NCBI RefSeq assembly: GCF_036231945.1
Contig: NZ_CP109599.1
Location: 496,001-560,000, forward strand
DNA: 64,000 nt
Source of the DNA: Streptomyces sp. NBC_01429
GTDB lineage: Bacteria > Actinomycetota > Actinomycetes > Streptomycetales > Streptomycetaceae
Direction: 5' to 3'
The notes under the pieces are model-generated. The model had not been told where the DNA came from. It did no database searches and saw only the letters and a list, made by a program, of their open reading frames with translations. Of the stretch, positions 8,903 through 16,434 are shown one piece after another. Each line of letters opens with the position of its first letter. Position 1 is the stretch's first letter. The translations under genes and the position numbers were made by a program.

Positions 8903-10086
8903 CGGGCGAGGTCCTTCCAGGCGACGTCCTTGTCGTCACGCGGCTCCGAGGGCAGCCCGAGCACGCGTTCGGCGACGATGTTCAGCAGTACCTCGCTCGT
9001 ACCGCCCTCGATGGAGTTGCCCTTCGAGCGCAGATAGCGGTAGCCGGCGTCCCGGCCGGTGAAGTCGACCAGCTCGGGCCGGCGCATGGTCCAGTCGGAG
9101 TACAACAGGCCCTCGTCACCGAGGAGTTCCACCTCAAGGCCGCTGATCTCCTGGTTGAGCCGGGCGAAGGAGAGCTTCAGCCCGCTGCCTTCGGGGCCCG
9201 GCTGTCCGGCGACGAGCTGCTGGCGCACCCGCTCGGCGGTGAGCCGCGCCACCTCGGCCTCCACCCAGAGGGTGAGCAGCCGCTGACGCAGTTCGTGGGT
9301 GCGCAGCTCCGGCCGCTCGCGCCAGGTGCGGGCGACCGCGCCGATCATGCCGCCCTCGCGCGGGAGGCGGGCGCCGCCGATGGAGACCCGCTCGTTCATC
9401 AGTGTCGTACGGGCGACCTGCCAGCCCTCGCCGATCCCGCCGAGGCGGTGTGCGTCGGGGATGCGCACACCGGTCAGGAACACCTCGTTGAACTCGGCCT
9501 CACCGGTGAGCTGGCGCAACGGCCGTACCTCGACACCGGGGTCGGTCATGTCGCAGAGGAAGTAGGTGATTCCCCGGTGCTTGGGCAGTGTCGGATCGGT
9601 GCGCGCGATGAGGATGGCCCAGCGGGCCAGATGCGCGCTGGAGGTCCACACCTTCTGCCCGTCGACGATCCAGTCGCCGGAGGCTTGGTCACGTACGGCG
9701 CGGGTCGCCAGCGCGGCGAGGTCGGAGCCCGCGCCCGGCTCGCTGAACAGCTGGCACCACACCTCGTCACCGACCCACAGGGGCCGCAGGAAGCGCTCCT
9801 TCTGCTCCTGGGTGCCGTAGCGCAGGATGGTCGGCGCGGCCATGCCGAGGCCGATCCCGATGCGGCGCGGATCGTTGTCGGGGGCGCCCGCCGCCGCCAG
9901 ACCGGCGTCCACGACGCTCTGGAGCGAGCGCGGCGCGTCGAGTCCGCCGAGTCCCTGCGGGTAGTGCAGCCAGGCCAGTCCGGCGTCGAAGCGGGCTCGC
10001 AGGAAGTCGTCCCTGCCGGTGCCGGACGGCGGATGGGCGGCGATCAACTCGGCTACTCGGGTGCGCAGTTCGGTGGCGTCGGTCAT
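8899..10086 (-). CDS. acyl-CoA dehydrogenase, larger partner subunit
   Basis: Acyl-CoA dehydrogenase family protein of 395 residues. Visible signatures are CQLFSEPGAGSDLA, the domain-linking VDGQKVWTSSAHLA near residue 140, and GNSIEGGTSEVLLN near the C terminus. Start ATG at 10086 overlaps the stop of the oxidoreductase gene by four bases, and its own stop overlaps the next gene the same way. It catalyses alpha,beta-desaturation of an acyl-CoA; the chain is unknown. Likely a co-subunit with the following dehydrogenase. Confidence 0.87.
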   Translation of the reverse strand: MTDATELRTRVAELIAAHPPSGTGRDDFLRARFDAGLAWLHYPQGLGGLDAPRSLQSVVDAGLAAAGAPDNDPRRIGIGLGMAAPTILRYGTQEQKERFLRPLWVGDEVWCQLFSEPGAGSDLAALATRAVRDQASGDWIVDGQKVWTSSAHLARWAILIARTDPTLPKHRGITYFLCDMTDPGVEVRPLRQLTGEAEFNEVFLTGVRIPDAHRLGGIGEGWQVARTTLMNERVSIGGARLPREGGMIGAVARTWRERPELRTHELRQRLLTLWVEAEVARLTAERVRQQLVAGQPGPEGSGLKLSFARLNQEISGLEVELLGDEGLLYSDWTMRRPELVDFTGRDAGYRYLRSKGNSIEGGTSEVLLNIVAERVLGLPSEPRDDKDVAWKDLAR

Positions 10087-11051
10087 CGGCGGGCTCCTTG
10101 CGGGAGTACGACGGAACGGCCGGTGGTGGCGCCGTCGGCGACGCGCTGCACGGCGTCGGCGGCGCCCTTCATCGCCACCCGCTCCCCGACGAGCGGCCGG
10201 ATGGCGCCCCGGTCGGCGAGCGCGGTCAGCTCCTGGTGACAACGCGCCACCGCCGCCGGGTCCTTGGTGGCGTAGAGGCCCCAGTGCAGGCCGAGGATCG
10301 TGTAGTTCTTCACCAGCGCGTGGTTGAGGGCGGGGGTGGGGACCACACCGCTGGCGAAGCCCACGACCACCACCCGGCCCTCGAAGGCGACACACTTCAC
10401 GGACTTGGCGTAGGCGTCCCCGCCCACCGGGTCGTAGACGACGTCAGCGCCCCGGCCGCCGGTGGCCTCCTTGACGGCCGCGACGATGTCTTCGGTGCGC
10501 CGGTCGATGACCAGGTCGCAGCCCAGCTCCCGGGCGACCCCGGCCTTGTCGGCGCCGCCGACGACGCCGATGACGGTGGCGCCGGCGGCCTTCCCGAGCT
10601 GTACGGCCGCGCTGCCGACCCCGCCGGCCGCCGCGTGGACGAGCAGGGTCTCCCCCGGCTGGAGGCGCGCCCTGCGGTGCAGCCCGAACCAGCCGGTCTG
10701 GTAGCCGATGTGCAGCGCGGCGGCCTCGGCGTCGTCCAGCGCGTCGGGCGCGGGCAGCAGAGCCGACGTGTCGGCGACGACATAGTCGGCGAGCCCGCCG
10801 TTCGGCAGCGCGGGGGTGGCGATGACCCGGCGGCCGTCCTCGGTCTCGCCGCAGATCTCGACACCGGGGGTGAAGGGCAGCGGCGGCCGGACCTGGTACT
10901 GGCCCCGGCAGAGCAGCGCGTCGGGGAAGTTGATGTTCGCCGCCCTGACCAGCAGCAGGGTCTGTCCGTCCGCGGGGACCGGGCGCTCCACCTCCTCCAG
11001 CCGCATCACCTCGCTCGGCTCGCCGTTCCGGTGCACTCGCCATGCCTGCAT
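10083..11051 (-). CDS. NADPH:quinone oxidoreductase-like medium-chain reductase
   Basis: Zinc-independent medium-chain dehydrogenase/reductase of the quinone oxidoreductase type, 322 residues. The N-terminal GroES-like half includes AANINFPDALLCRGQYQ and FTPGVEICGE; the Rossmann half has the nucleotide motif AAAGGVGSAAVQLGKAAGA near residue 145. The usual zinc ligands are absent, as expected. ATG at 11051 follows GGAGG at six bases. First gene of a three-gene coupled operon with the two acyl-CoA dehydrogenases, suggesting an enoyl-thioester or carbonyl reduction step in lipid or xenobiotic breakdown. Confidence 0.87.
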   Translation of the reverse strand: MQAWRVHRNGEPSEVMRLEEVERPVPADGQTLLLVRAANINFPDALLCRGQYQVRPPLPFTPGVEICGETEDGRRVIATPALPNGGLADYVVADTSALLPAPDALDDAEAAALHIGYQTGWFGLHRRARLQPGETLLVHAAAGGVGSAAVQLGKAAGATVIGVVGGADKAGVARELGCDLVIDRRTEDIVAAVKEATGGRGADVVYDPVGGDAYAKSVKCVAFEGRVVVVGFASGVVPTPALNHALVKNYTILGLHWGLYATKDPAAVARCHQELTALADRGAIRPLVGERVAMKGAADAVQRVADGATTGRSVVLPQGARR

Positions 11052-11085
11052 TGGGGGCCTCCACACACGATGGGCAGTACCGCGC

Positions 11086-11102
11086 ATACTAAGCGGTCGC
11101 TT
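11086..11102 (-). promoter_or_regulatory. -10 element TAGTAT overlapped by palindromic operator AAGCGGTCGCTT
   Basis: On the minus strand TAGTAT (11086-11091) is a good -10 about 34 bases before the oxidoreductase start. Overlapping its upstream edge is the perfect inverted repeat AAGCG-GT-CGCTT (11091-11102). A repressor there would block the polymerase, and the form resembles TetR-family operators of fatty-acid/CoA-thioester operons. No clear -35 was found and no regulator gene is adjacent. Confidence 0.5.
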
Positions 11103-11139
11103 GCCACGCTGGAAACAGCCTTGTCACGCCGGAGACGGC

Positions 11140-11166
11140 GGAGCCCGCGCGAATCGCGCGGGCTCC
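11140..11166 (-). terminator. hairpin terminator after DUF5133 gene
   Basis: A 12-bp perfect stem (GGAGCCCGCGCG at 11140-11151 with 11155-11166) with a three-base loop lies after the stop of the leftward DUF5133 gene and before the acyl-CoA dehydrogenase operon promoter. Confidence 0.7.
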
Positions 11167-11213
11167 GTGACGTGTGTGTGAGTGCGTGCGGTGGTGTGGG
11201 GTGCGGACAGGTC

Positions 11214-11471
11214 CTAGTCGCGGCCCGCCGGTGCGACGCTCCTGGGCGTCTCCGGGAAGATCGGTACGGGTCTGATCCGGCGCAGATACGCCTCCGCCTG
11301 CCAGATCGCCTCACGAGCGGTGCGCTGCCCCATCAGTACGCACAGGGTGTACGCGACGTCCTCGAACCGGCCGCGTACGGTCTCGTCGAGTGGATCGGCG
11401 AGTACGAGCCGCTCCCAGGCACGGTACCGGGCCAGCAGATCGGCGACCAGATGTCTGTTCGGCAGCAGCAT
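11214..11471 (-). CDS. DUF5133-like small protein
   Basis: An 85-residue protein beginning MLLPNRHLVADLLARYRAWE and containing FEDVAYTLCVLMGQRTAREA, which fits the Streptomyces DUF5133 pattern (a helical domain with a conserved YTLCV core). No membrane segment or catalytic motif is visible. The ATG at 11471 follows GGGAGGTGG at a normal distance; longer frames lack support. Function unknown; single-gene unit bounded by a terminator. Confidence 0.7.
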   Translation of the reverse strand: MLLPNRHLVADLLARYRAWERLVLADPLDETVRGRFEDVAYTLCVLMGQRTAREAIWQAEAYLRRIRPVPIFPETPRSVAPAGRD

Positions 11472-11639
11472 GTCCACCACCTCCCGCTCGGAATCGGCGC
11501 GCTCCCGCCCGCCTCGGCGCACAGCGGAGCATCGGCCCCCATGGCTCCATTGTGCCCCCGCGGCCCCGCATCCGCGCGGTGAGCGAACGCGGGGGCGGGG
11601 GCGGGGCGGACGCGGGGCGGGAGCGGGACCGCGGAGCCC

Positions 11640-12938
11640 TCAGCCCTCGCCGCGCGCGAGCGCCAGCAGCCGGTCCAGGACACGCGGCCCACCGGCCCGT
11701 ACGCCGTCGTGCTCGAACTCGTCCGTCACCCAGGTCCGCAGCCCCCGGATCGACCGCGCGGTGCGCAGCGACTGCTCCGTGTCGACGTACATGTCGTCGT
11801 GGTAGACGGCCGCAGCGACCGGCACCTCGTTGGCGGCGAGCCGGGCGGGGTCGTACAGCGCGGGCCAGTCGTTACGGGCCGCGAGCAGGTCCGCGGTCTC
11901 GCGCAGCGGGACCAGGGCGGGGTCGTTCTCGAAGTGCCAGGGGTGGATGGACTCGCCGGTGAAGTACAACGGCCCCTCACCTGCCAGGGTCTTGGCCGCG
12001 TCGAACCGGGCGAACTCACCGCGCACCCGCTCGGCGGCCCACTCGGCCGGCCGGCCGTCCTGGGCGTAGATCGCCTCGTGGAGCACCGCGTACAGCGGAT
12101 GTCCGGCGAACGAGAGCGCGGACGCCACGTTCTCCTGGAAGGCGTCGGAGAGGACCGGGCCCTTCGGCGTGCGGATGAAGGCGTTCTCCAGCAGGTGGTT
12201 CAACTGGTGGCTGCCGTCGCCGCCGCCGAGGAGGATGCCGAGCGACTGGAACGCCTCGGGGGTCAGGGTGTATCCGCCCGGCAGCACCGGCCGGTGCTCC
12301 GCCGCGTACCGCGCGATCCGGCGGGCCCGCCCGATGTCCTGCGGATAGCGGGCGTAGTGCGCCTCGACCTTGCGGGCGATCCGCGGATACGCGGCGCGGT
12401 AGACCTCGTCCGCCGTGGCGTCGAGCGAGGGCAGCCCGCCGGTGATCAGGACGGTGGCCAGGCCCTCGGGGGCGGCGCTGAGGTAGTGGGTGGCGCAGAA
12501 GCCGCCGAAGCTCTGGCCCAGTACGGTCCAGGGGGCGCCGCCGGTCAGCAGCGGCCGGATGGTCTCGCAGTCGCGCACGATGGCGTCGGCGCGGAAGTGC
12601 CAGAGGTAGTCGGCCTGTTCCCGGGGGCCGCCGCGCAGCGGGAGCGTCTGCCGGTTGGCCGGGGTGGAGAGCCCGGTGCCGCGCTGGTCGAGGAGGAGCA
12701 CCCGGAACTCCTGGAGGGCCCGGCCCAGCCACGCCTGCCGGCCGATGAACCTGCGCGCCCCGAAGCCGGGTCCGCCCTCCAGATAGACCAGCCACGGCAG
12801 GTCCTCGCCCGCCCGCGCGCTCGCGACGGCCTCCCGCGCGTACAGCTCGATGCGCTCCCCCGCCGGATCCCCGTGATCCAGGGGGACCGTGAAGCTGTGG
12901 TCGGTGAGGACGACGCCGGGATGGCGATAGCTGGTCAA
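11640..12938 (-). CDS. proline iminopeptidase-like alpha/beta hydrolase
   Basis: Alpha/beta-hydrolase of the prolyl aminopeptidase (S33) type, about 432 residues. Visible: the oxyanion-side motif LEGGPGFG near residue 55, LLLDQRGTGLSTP, the nucleophile elbow GQSFGG with its Ser, and a C-terminal EHDG where the catalytic His is expected. The cap region is long, as in the larger iminopeptidases. The start is uncertain: TTG at 12938 gives the N terminus LTSYRHPGVVLTDH expected for the family, with a modest GGGAA upstream. Probably cytoplasmic and releases N-terminal proline or other residues from peptides. Divergent from the OpuCA-type gene. Confidence 0.8.
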   Translation of the reverse strand: MTSYRHPGVVLTDHSFTVPLDHGDPAGERIELYAREAVASARAGEDLPWLVYLEGGPGFGARRFIGRQAWLGRALQEFRVLLLDQRGTGLSTPANRQTLPLRGGPREQADYLWHFRADAIVRDCETIRPLLTGGAPWTVLGQSFGGFCATHYLSAAPEGLATVLITGGLPSLDATADEVYRAAYPRIARKVEAHYARYPQDIGRARRIARYAAEHRPVLPGGYTLTPEAFQSLGILLGGGDGSHQLNHLLENAFIRTPKGPVLSDAFQENVASALSFAGHPLYAVLHEAIYAQDGRPAEWAAERVRGEFARFDAAKTLAGEGPLYFTGESIHPWHFENDPALVPLRETADLLAARNDWPALYDPARLAANEVPVAAAVYHDDMYVDTEQSLRTARSIRGLRTWVTDEFEHDGVRAGGPRVLDRLLALARGEG

Positions 12939-13173
12939 GACGGTTCCCGTTCTCGATGGCCCCCGGGCGGGGGCGGCCCATGCCGGACAGTTCAGCACAC
13001 CGGGGACGGCCCGCCCGAGCCGCCCCGTTGTCCCGGGCTCGATACGCACGGGGCGCCGGTCGCGTTCAGCGGCCCGGCCGTGACCGGGCCCGGCCGGGCC
13101 CCGCGGACGGCGCCGGACGGCTCGGGAGTTCTCGTACAGTCCCGGCCCGAGTGCGCGCGGGGCGGACGGCTCC

Positions 13174-13179
13174 TAGCGT
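13174..13179 (+). promoter_or_regulatory. -10 element TAGCGT of a probable leaderless transcript
   Basis: TAGCGT is followed after six bases by ATG (13186), placing the predicted transcript start at or next to the start codon. No clear -35 is seen. The GAGG at 13180-13183 is too close to serve as a ribosome-binding site, which supports leaderless translation of the ABC ATPase. Confidence 0.4.
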
Positions 13180-13185
13180 GAGGTG

Positions 13186-14394
13186 ATGATCCGGTTCGAG
13201 CGGGTGAGCAAGGTCTACCCGGACGGTACGACCGCCGTCGACGGGCTGTCCTTCGAGGTCGCCGCCGGCGAGCTGGTGACGCTGGTCGGGCCGTCCGGCT
13301 GCGGCAAGACGACCACCATGATGATGGTGAACCGGCTGATCGAGCCCACCTCCGGCCGGGTGTTCGTCGACGGGCACGACATATCCGGGGTCGATCCGGT
13401 GGAGCTGCGCCGCCGGATCGGCTATGTCATCCAGCAGGTCGGGCTGTTCCCGCACCGTACGGTCCTCGACAACACCGCGACCGTGCCCGCGCTGATCGGC
13501 TGGAAGAGGGCGCGGGCCCGGGCGCGGGCGGCGGAGCTGCTCGATCTGGTGGGGCTCGACCCGGCGACGTACGGTCCGCGCTATCCGGCGCAGCTGTCGG
13601 GCGGGCAGCGCCAGCGGGTGGGGGTGGCACGCGCCCTGGCCGCCGATCCGCCGGTGCTGCTGATGGACGAGCCGTTCGGCGCGGTGGACCCGGTGGCGCG
13701 CGAGCGGCTCCAGAACGAGTTCCTGACGCTCCAGGCGACGGTGCGCAAGACGGTGCTGCTGGTGACGCACGACATCGAGGAGGCGGTACGGATGGGGGAC
13801 CGCATCGCCGTGTACGGGGAGGGGCGCATCGAGCAGTACGACAGCCCGGCGGCCGTCCTCGGCACCCCCGCCACCCCGTACGTGGCCCGTTTCGTCGGCG
13901 CCGACCGGGGGCTGAAGCGGCTGTCGGTCACCGCTGTCGAACGGGCCGATCTGGAGGAGCCGCCGGTCGCCAGGACCGAGGAGCCGGCCGGGGACGCGGC
14001 GCGCCGGATGCGGGCGGAGGGCGCCCGCTGGGCGGTGGTGCTGAACGGCGACGGCGAACTCCACGGCTGGGTCTCCGCCGAGGCGCTCGACGGCGCCGGG
14101 AAGGACGCGGGGCGGCACCCGGAGCGGCCGGAGCGTGGAGGGCCGGCGCAGCCTCGGGTGGGCGATCTGGCCCGGCGGATGGAGGCATGGGTGCCGCTCG
14201 GCTCGCCGCTGAAGCAGGCGTTCAGCGAGATGCTCCAGCACGACGCGGGGTGGGTGGCGGTCCTGGACGGGAGCCGGTTCGCGGGGGTGCTGACCCCGGC
14301 GAAGCTCCACGAGGCGCTGCGCCGCTCGGTCGACGCGGACGCGCAGGGGATCGGGCGCGCGGAGGTCGACTTCGACTCGGTGTCGGACGCGTAG
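13186..14394 (+). CDS. OpuCA/ProV-type osmolyte ABC transporter ATPase with CBS region
   Basis: Cytoplasmic ATPase of 402 residues for quaternary-amine (glycine betaine/choline) uptake. Residues 1 to about 240: Walker A GPSGCGKTT, signature LSGGQRQR, Walker B LLMDEP and H-loop VTHD. The C-terminal 150 residues resemble a degenerate CBS pair, the ionic-strength sensing part of OpuA/OpuC ATPases. No permease follows; the next rightward gene is galA. Two permeases and a binding protein of the same transporter type, without an ATPase, lie at 31.6-34.0 kb on the other strand. An in-frame GTG three bases upstream is an alternative start. Confidence 0.88.
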   Translation: MIRFERVSKVYPDGTTAVDGLSFEVAAGELVTLVGPSGCGKTTTMMMVNRLIEPTSGRVFVDGHDISGVDPVELRRRIGYVIQQVGLFPHRTVLDNTATVPALIGWKRARARARAAELLDLVGLDPATYGPRYPAQLSGGQRQRVGVARALAADPPVLLMDEPFGAVDPVARERLQNEFLTLQATVRKTVLLVTHDIEEAVRMGDRIAVYGEGRIEQYDSPAAVLGTPATPYVARFVGADRGLKRLSVTAVERADLEEPPVARTEEPAGDAARRMRAEGARWAVVLNGDGELHGWVSAEALDGAGKDAGRHPERPERGGPAQPRVGDLARRMEAWVPLGSPLKQAFSEMLQHDAGWVAVLDGSRFAGVLTPAKLHEALRRSVDADAQGIGRAEVDFDSVSDA

Positions 14395-14961
14395 GGCGTG
14401 CCCGGCGTACGGCCGCGCCCCCGTACACAGCTCATCGGGCGATCACCACATCGGTACGGTCCAAGCGTCCGGTCTCAGCCAATTTCGCTCGTCGCGATGT
14501 GTTCGAATTCCTGGACGCGTTACGTTCGAGTAAAACAATCATATCCGGTCGAAACGGACCGCCATGGTGATTGTGGCCACACGACCGACCGCGACTTACA
14601 CGAGACCTCACCCAGCGACAAGAGCGCAATCGCCACCCGCTGTTACATGATTGACGAATAATAAACACGATCTGTTTAGGCTGAAACTAAGTCCCGAAGA
14701 TCATTGACCCTCCGAAAGAAGCACAGTTACCTTAAATGGCGTCCCTGTCCGGCAGCCCCCCCTGCACAGGTTCACGCATTTGTGGAAATGGCAATCAGCG
14801 ACAGTAAGGACAGAGCCCGTATTTCGCTGAAGCCGCCGCTCGGGTATAGCGCAGCAAGTGGACGTATGTCGTCGATTTCGTCGCGCCGTTGTGGCGTTTC
14901 AGGCTCCCGGTCGGCCGATGTGAAATCGCCGGCGGCCGGGGCGGAGATGAGGGTGATACAC
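14395..14961. other. 567-bp noncoding region upstream of the galbonolide PKS
   Basis: No gene with domain support is present. An open frame runs upstream of galA from 14704, but its translation before about 14950 has no acyltransferase features. From about 14470 to 14720 the DNA is strikingly AT-rich for this genome, with runs such as AATAATAAACACGATC. It therefore looks like promoter and regulatory DNA for the PKS operon, with a probable 5' untranslated leader of some 250 bases. Confidence 0.6.
14651..14682 (+). promoter_or_regulatory. candidate promoter of the galA operon
   Basis: TTGACG at 14651-14656 is the best -35 match in the AT-rich region. Possible -10 elements are TTTAGG (14675-14680, spacing 18) or TAGGCT (14677-14682, spacing 20). 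It would give a leader of nearly 280 bases before galA. The assignment rests on sequence match only. Confidence 0.35.
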
Positions 14962-16434
14962 GTGGTGAATTCTGTCTTTGTCATGCCCGGTACGGTGGCC
15001 GCCCCGCGTGGGGGTATTCTGCGCGATTTCCACAACCGTTACGAGTCCGTACGGGAAACACTGTCCCGCATCGACAAGGCGGCCCGGGAAATGGGGCTGC
15101 CCAACATCAGTGCCCGGCTGATCGAACACAACGACACGAGCGACCGGCGCGGCCCGGAGGTGCAATATCTGGAGATCTTCGCGGTCAGCATCGCGACGCA
15201 CCACATGCTGATCGCCGAGGGCGCCCGGCCGGTCGCGATCGTCGGGCAGAGCATCGGGGAGCTGTGGGCCCTGGCCGCCGCCGGGCACCTGTCCGTGGAG
15301 GACGCCGCGCGCCTGGCCGTGGCCCGGTCCCAGGTACTGACCCGGCAGAGCTGGGACGGAAAGATGATCGCCGTCGGTGTGGACGGCCGCCGAGCGGAGT
15401 CGCTCGCCGGGCTGCTCAACCATCCCCACCTGGTGCTGGCCTGCGAGAACGCCCCCCGGCAGAGCGTCATCAGCGGTCCCGAGGCGTTGATCGAGCACGT
15501 GGAGCGGGTGGCCGACGCGCTCGGCTGGCCGAGCCTTCCCCTGGACGTCCCGCATCCGACCCACACTCCGGCGATGGCGCAGGCCGCGCGTGACCTGCGG
15601 ACCAGCGCGCCGCGCGTTCCGTACGGCGCCGGGCGCTGGCGGGTGTGCTCACCCTGGCTGGGGCGGGACGTCGGCGACGACGACCCGGTCGACCTGGTGG
15701 CCGGCGCGCTCACCGCCCGGGTCCGGATGCTGCACACGATCCGTGAACTGCACGCGGCAGGCGCCGACGCCTTTGTGGAGTGCGGGGAGTGGCCCGTCGT
15801 CACCAAGTTCGTCGAGGCGTCGATCCCGGGCGTGCAGTGTGTCGTCCCGCTGAGCGAGAGCGACCCGGTCGAAGCCGTCAGGGCGCTGCTCGACGAGACC
15901 GTCGGCGGCCCGTTCCGCCCGGGCTCGACGGTGCCTTCGGGCGACAGGCGTGTTTCCGCCGCGCGGGTGAGCGCACCCACGGCGGCCGGCCCCGTCGCGG
16001 TACTCCCCGCCACGGCGCCCGCGCCCCCGGCCCCCCTGTCCTACACGGCTCCCGTCTCCTACTCTCCCCCCGCGGATCTGACCGCCCCGGCCGCCCCGGC
16101 CGCCCCGACGGCTCAGGTCGTGGCCGCTCCGGTCGCCGTCGCCCCGGCCGCCTCGGCGGTGTCCGCCGGACTGGACTACGAGACGGTCCTGGCCGAGTTG
16201 CGGACGATCTACGGCGACTTCCTGGGCTACCCGCCGGACCTCCTCGGCGAGGACGACGGCCTGGAGTCCGAGCTGGGAGTGGAGTCGCTCAAGCAGGTCG
16301 TCCTGCTCGGCCGGGTGTCCGACCAGTTCGGACTGCCCGATCTGCGGTCGGATTCCTCCCTGTTGACCGCCGGCACACTGCGGCGGATCGCGGAGAGCGT
16401 CGTGCGGAGCCGGACGGAGGCTGCCGGGCGATGA
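14962..16434 (+). CDS. galA: GalA: acyltransferase-ACP subunit of the iterative PKS
   Basis: PKS subunit of about 490 residues. Residues 1-320 form an acyltransferase: VFVMPG at the N terminus, nucleophile Ser97 in VGQSIGE, the conserved Arg in LAVARSQVL that binds the extender carboxylate, and PTHTPAM near the catalytic His. A Pro/Ala/Val-rich linker leads to an acyl carrier domain with phosphopantetheine site Ser442 (LGVESLKQV), of the type seen in PUFA synthases. Established for S. galbus: GalA-C form one highly reducing module. This AT must serve acetate-, propionate- and methoxymalonate-type extension. Start GTG 14962 follows GAGGG at eight bases; ATG 14947 and GTG 14965 are alternatives. 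Its stop overlaps galB (ATGA). Confidence 0.87.
   Translation: MVNSVFVMPGTVAAPRGGILRDFHNRYESVRETLSRIDKAAREMGLPNISARLIEHNDTSDRRGPEVQYLEIFAVSIATHHMLIAEGARPVAIVGQSIGELWALAAAGHLSVEDAARLAVARSQVLTRQSWDGKMIAVGVDGRRAESLAGLLNHPHLVLACENAPRQSVISGPEALIEHVERVADALGWPSLPLDVPHPTHTPAMAQAARDLRTSAPRVPYGAGRWRVCSPWLGRDVGDDDPVDLVAGALTARVRMLHTIRELHAAGADAFVECGEWPVVTKFVEASIPGVQCVVPLSESDPVEAVRALLDETVGGPFRPGSTVPSGDRRVSAARVSAPTAAGPVAVLPATAPAPPAPLSYTAPVSYSPPADLTAPAAPAAPTAQVVAAPVAVAPAASAVSAGLDYETVLAELRTIYGDFLGYPPDLLGEDDGLESELGVESLKQVVLLGRVSDQFGLPDLRSDSSLLTAGTLRRIAESVVRSRTEAAGR

Noticed and set aside
15780..16430. Upstream extension of the galB frame into galA
   Set aside because: The extra residues are an out-of-frame reading of the GalA acyltransferase and ACP; the ATGA overlap gives the natural start.
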